Source of the DNA: an uncultured beta proteobacterium | GTDB taxonomy: Bacteria; Pseudomonadota; Gammaproteobacteria; Burkholderiales; Burkholderiaceae_C | Length of the DNA stretch: 6,273 nucleotides | Assembly: GCA_903914985.1 (NCBI GenBank) | Contig: CAIWRE010000465.1 | Span: 1 to 6,273 of the forward strand | Direction: 5' to 3' | In this document: piece by piece, positions 6,165 to 6,273 of the stretch | Layout of the letters: every line of letters starts with the position of its first letter | Numbering within the stretch: the first letter of the stretch is position 1 | Translations under genes and position numbers: made by a program | The notes under the pieces: model-generated | Seen by the model: only the letters and a program-made list of their open reading frames with translations | What the model was told of the DNA's origin: nothing | Database searches by the model: none

Positions 6165-6273
6165 TTACCAGTTACCAGGGTTGTGGCCGCTTTTTCATTG
6201 GCCTGGGCCGCGTTTTTCAAAGCCTGGGCGGCTTCGGGTGGCATGTAGTTTTCGTCGTGCTTGGCCAGCACCT
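6161..6273 (-). CDS. ccmE: CcmE, periplasmic heme chaperone (C-terminal fragment)
   Basis: Only the last 36 codons and the stop are in the window; the gene enters from the right edge. The fragment contains VLAKHDENYMPPEAAQAL, the CcmE heme-attachment segment with the HXXXY motif: the His at 6257-6259 corresponds to E. coli His130, which binds heme covalently, and the Tyr at 6245-6247 to Tyr134. CcmE is a membrane-anchored periplasmic protein that receives heme via CcmABCD and delivers it to CcmF. The tail after the motif is Ala/Lys-rich and probably flexible, as in the family. The TGA stop overlaps the ccmF ATG. The ccmE-ccmF order is standard for System I clusters, so ccmA-D are expected further upstream, outside the window. 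Confidence 0.93.
   Translation of the reverse strand, partial: VLAKHDENYMPPEAAQALKNAAQANEKAATTLVTGK

Noticed and set aside
1..6273. A mobile element, defence system, CRISPR array or other accessory module
   Set aside because: Nearly every base is in a recognised core gene. Both sides are conserved housekeeping or ccm genes, and there are no direct repeats, transposase frames, tRNA genes or local base-composition shifts that I can see.

Overview
This window reads as ordinary core chromosome of a Gram-negative proteobacterium, most likely a betaproteobacterium of the Burkholderiales/Comamonadaceae type (Rhodoferax- or Polaromonas-like). The grounds are the protein sequences, the short 77-residue Fis encoded between dusB and purH, a System I (Ccm) cytochrome c maturation cluster with separate ccmH and ccmI genes, and moderately high GC with uniform base use. 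The genus-level placement is inference; no search was run.

Layout. Positions 1-1382 (minus strand) hold dusB > fis > purH, a compact operon whose genes are joined by 4-nt ATGA overlaps; purH runs off the left edge after 27 codons. A 123-bp divergent intergenic region (1383-1505) separates dusB from a plus-strand gene for a YqaA-family membrane protein (1506-1982). That gene converges on the end of the ccm operon with only a 24-bp gap. From 2007 to the right edge the minus strand carries, in transcription order, ccmE (C-terminal end only) > ccmF > ccmG > ccmH > ccmI. Nearly all junctions there overlap; the exception is a 42-nt gap before ccmI.

How the genes work together. The ccm genes encode the late part of cytochrome c maturation in and on the outer face of the inner membrane. 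CcmE carries covalently bound heme, CcmF is the integral-membrane heme lyase component, CcmG and CcmH are thiol redox proteins that handle the apocytochrome CXXCH cysteines, and CcmI is a TPR chaperone that holds apocytochrome. The early genes (ccmA-D) are expected upstream, beyond position 6273. The dusB operon joins three unrelated jobs: tRNA dihydrouridine modification, nucleoid/transcription regulation (Fis) and the last two steps of IMP synthesis (PurH). YqaA is an uncharacterised small membrane protein.

There are no RNA genes, insertion sequences, CRISPR arrays, phage genes or large repeats, and I do not see a novel system. The points most worth a second look are a CcmI that lacks its usual first membrane helix, a dusB start with no Shine-Dalgarno sequence behind an anti-SD-like leader, and the unclear start and promoter of yqaA.
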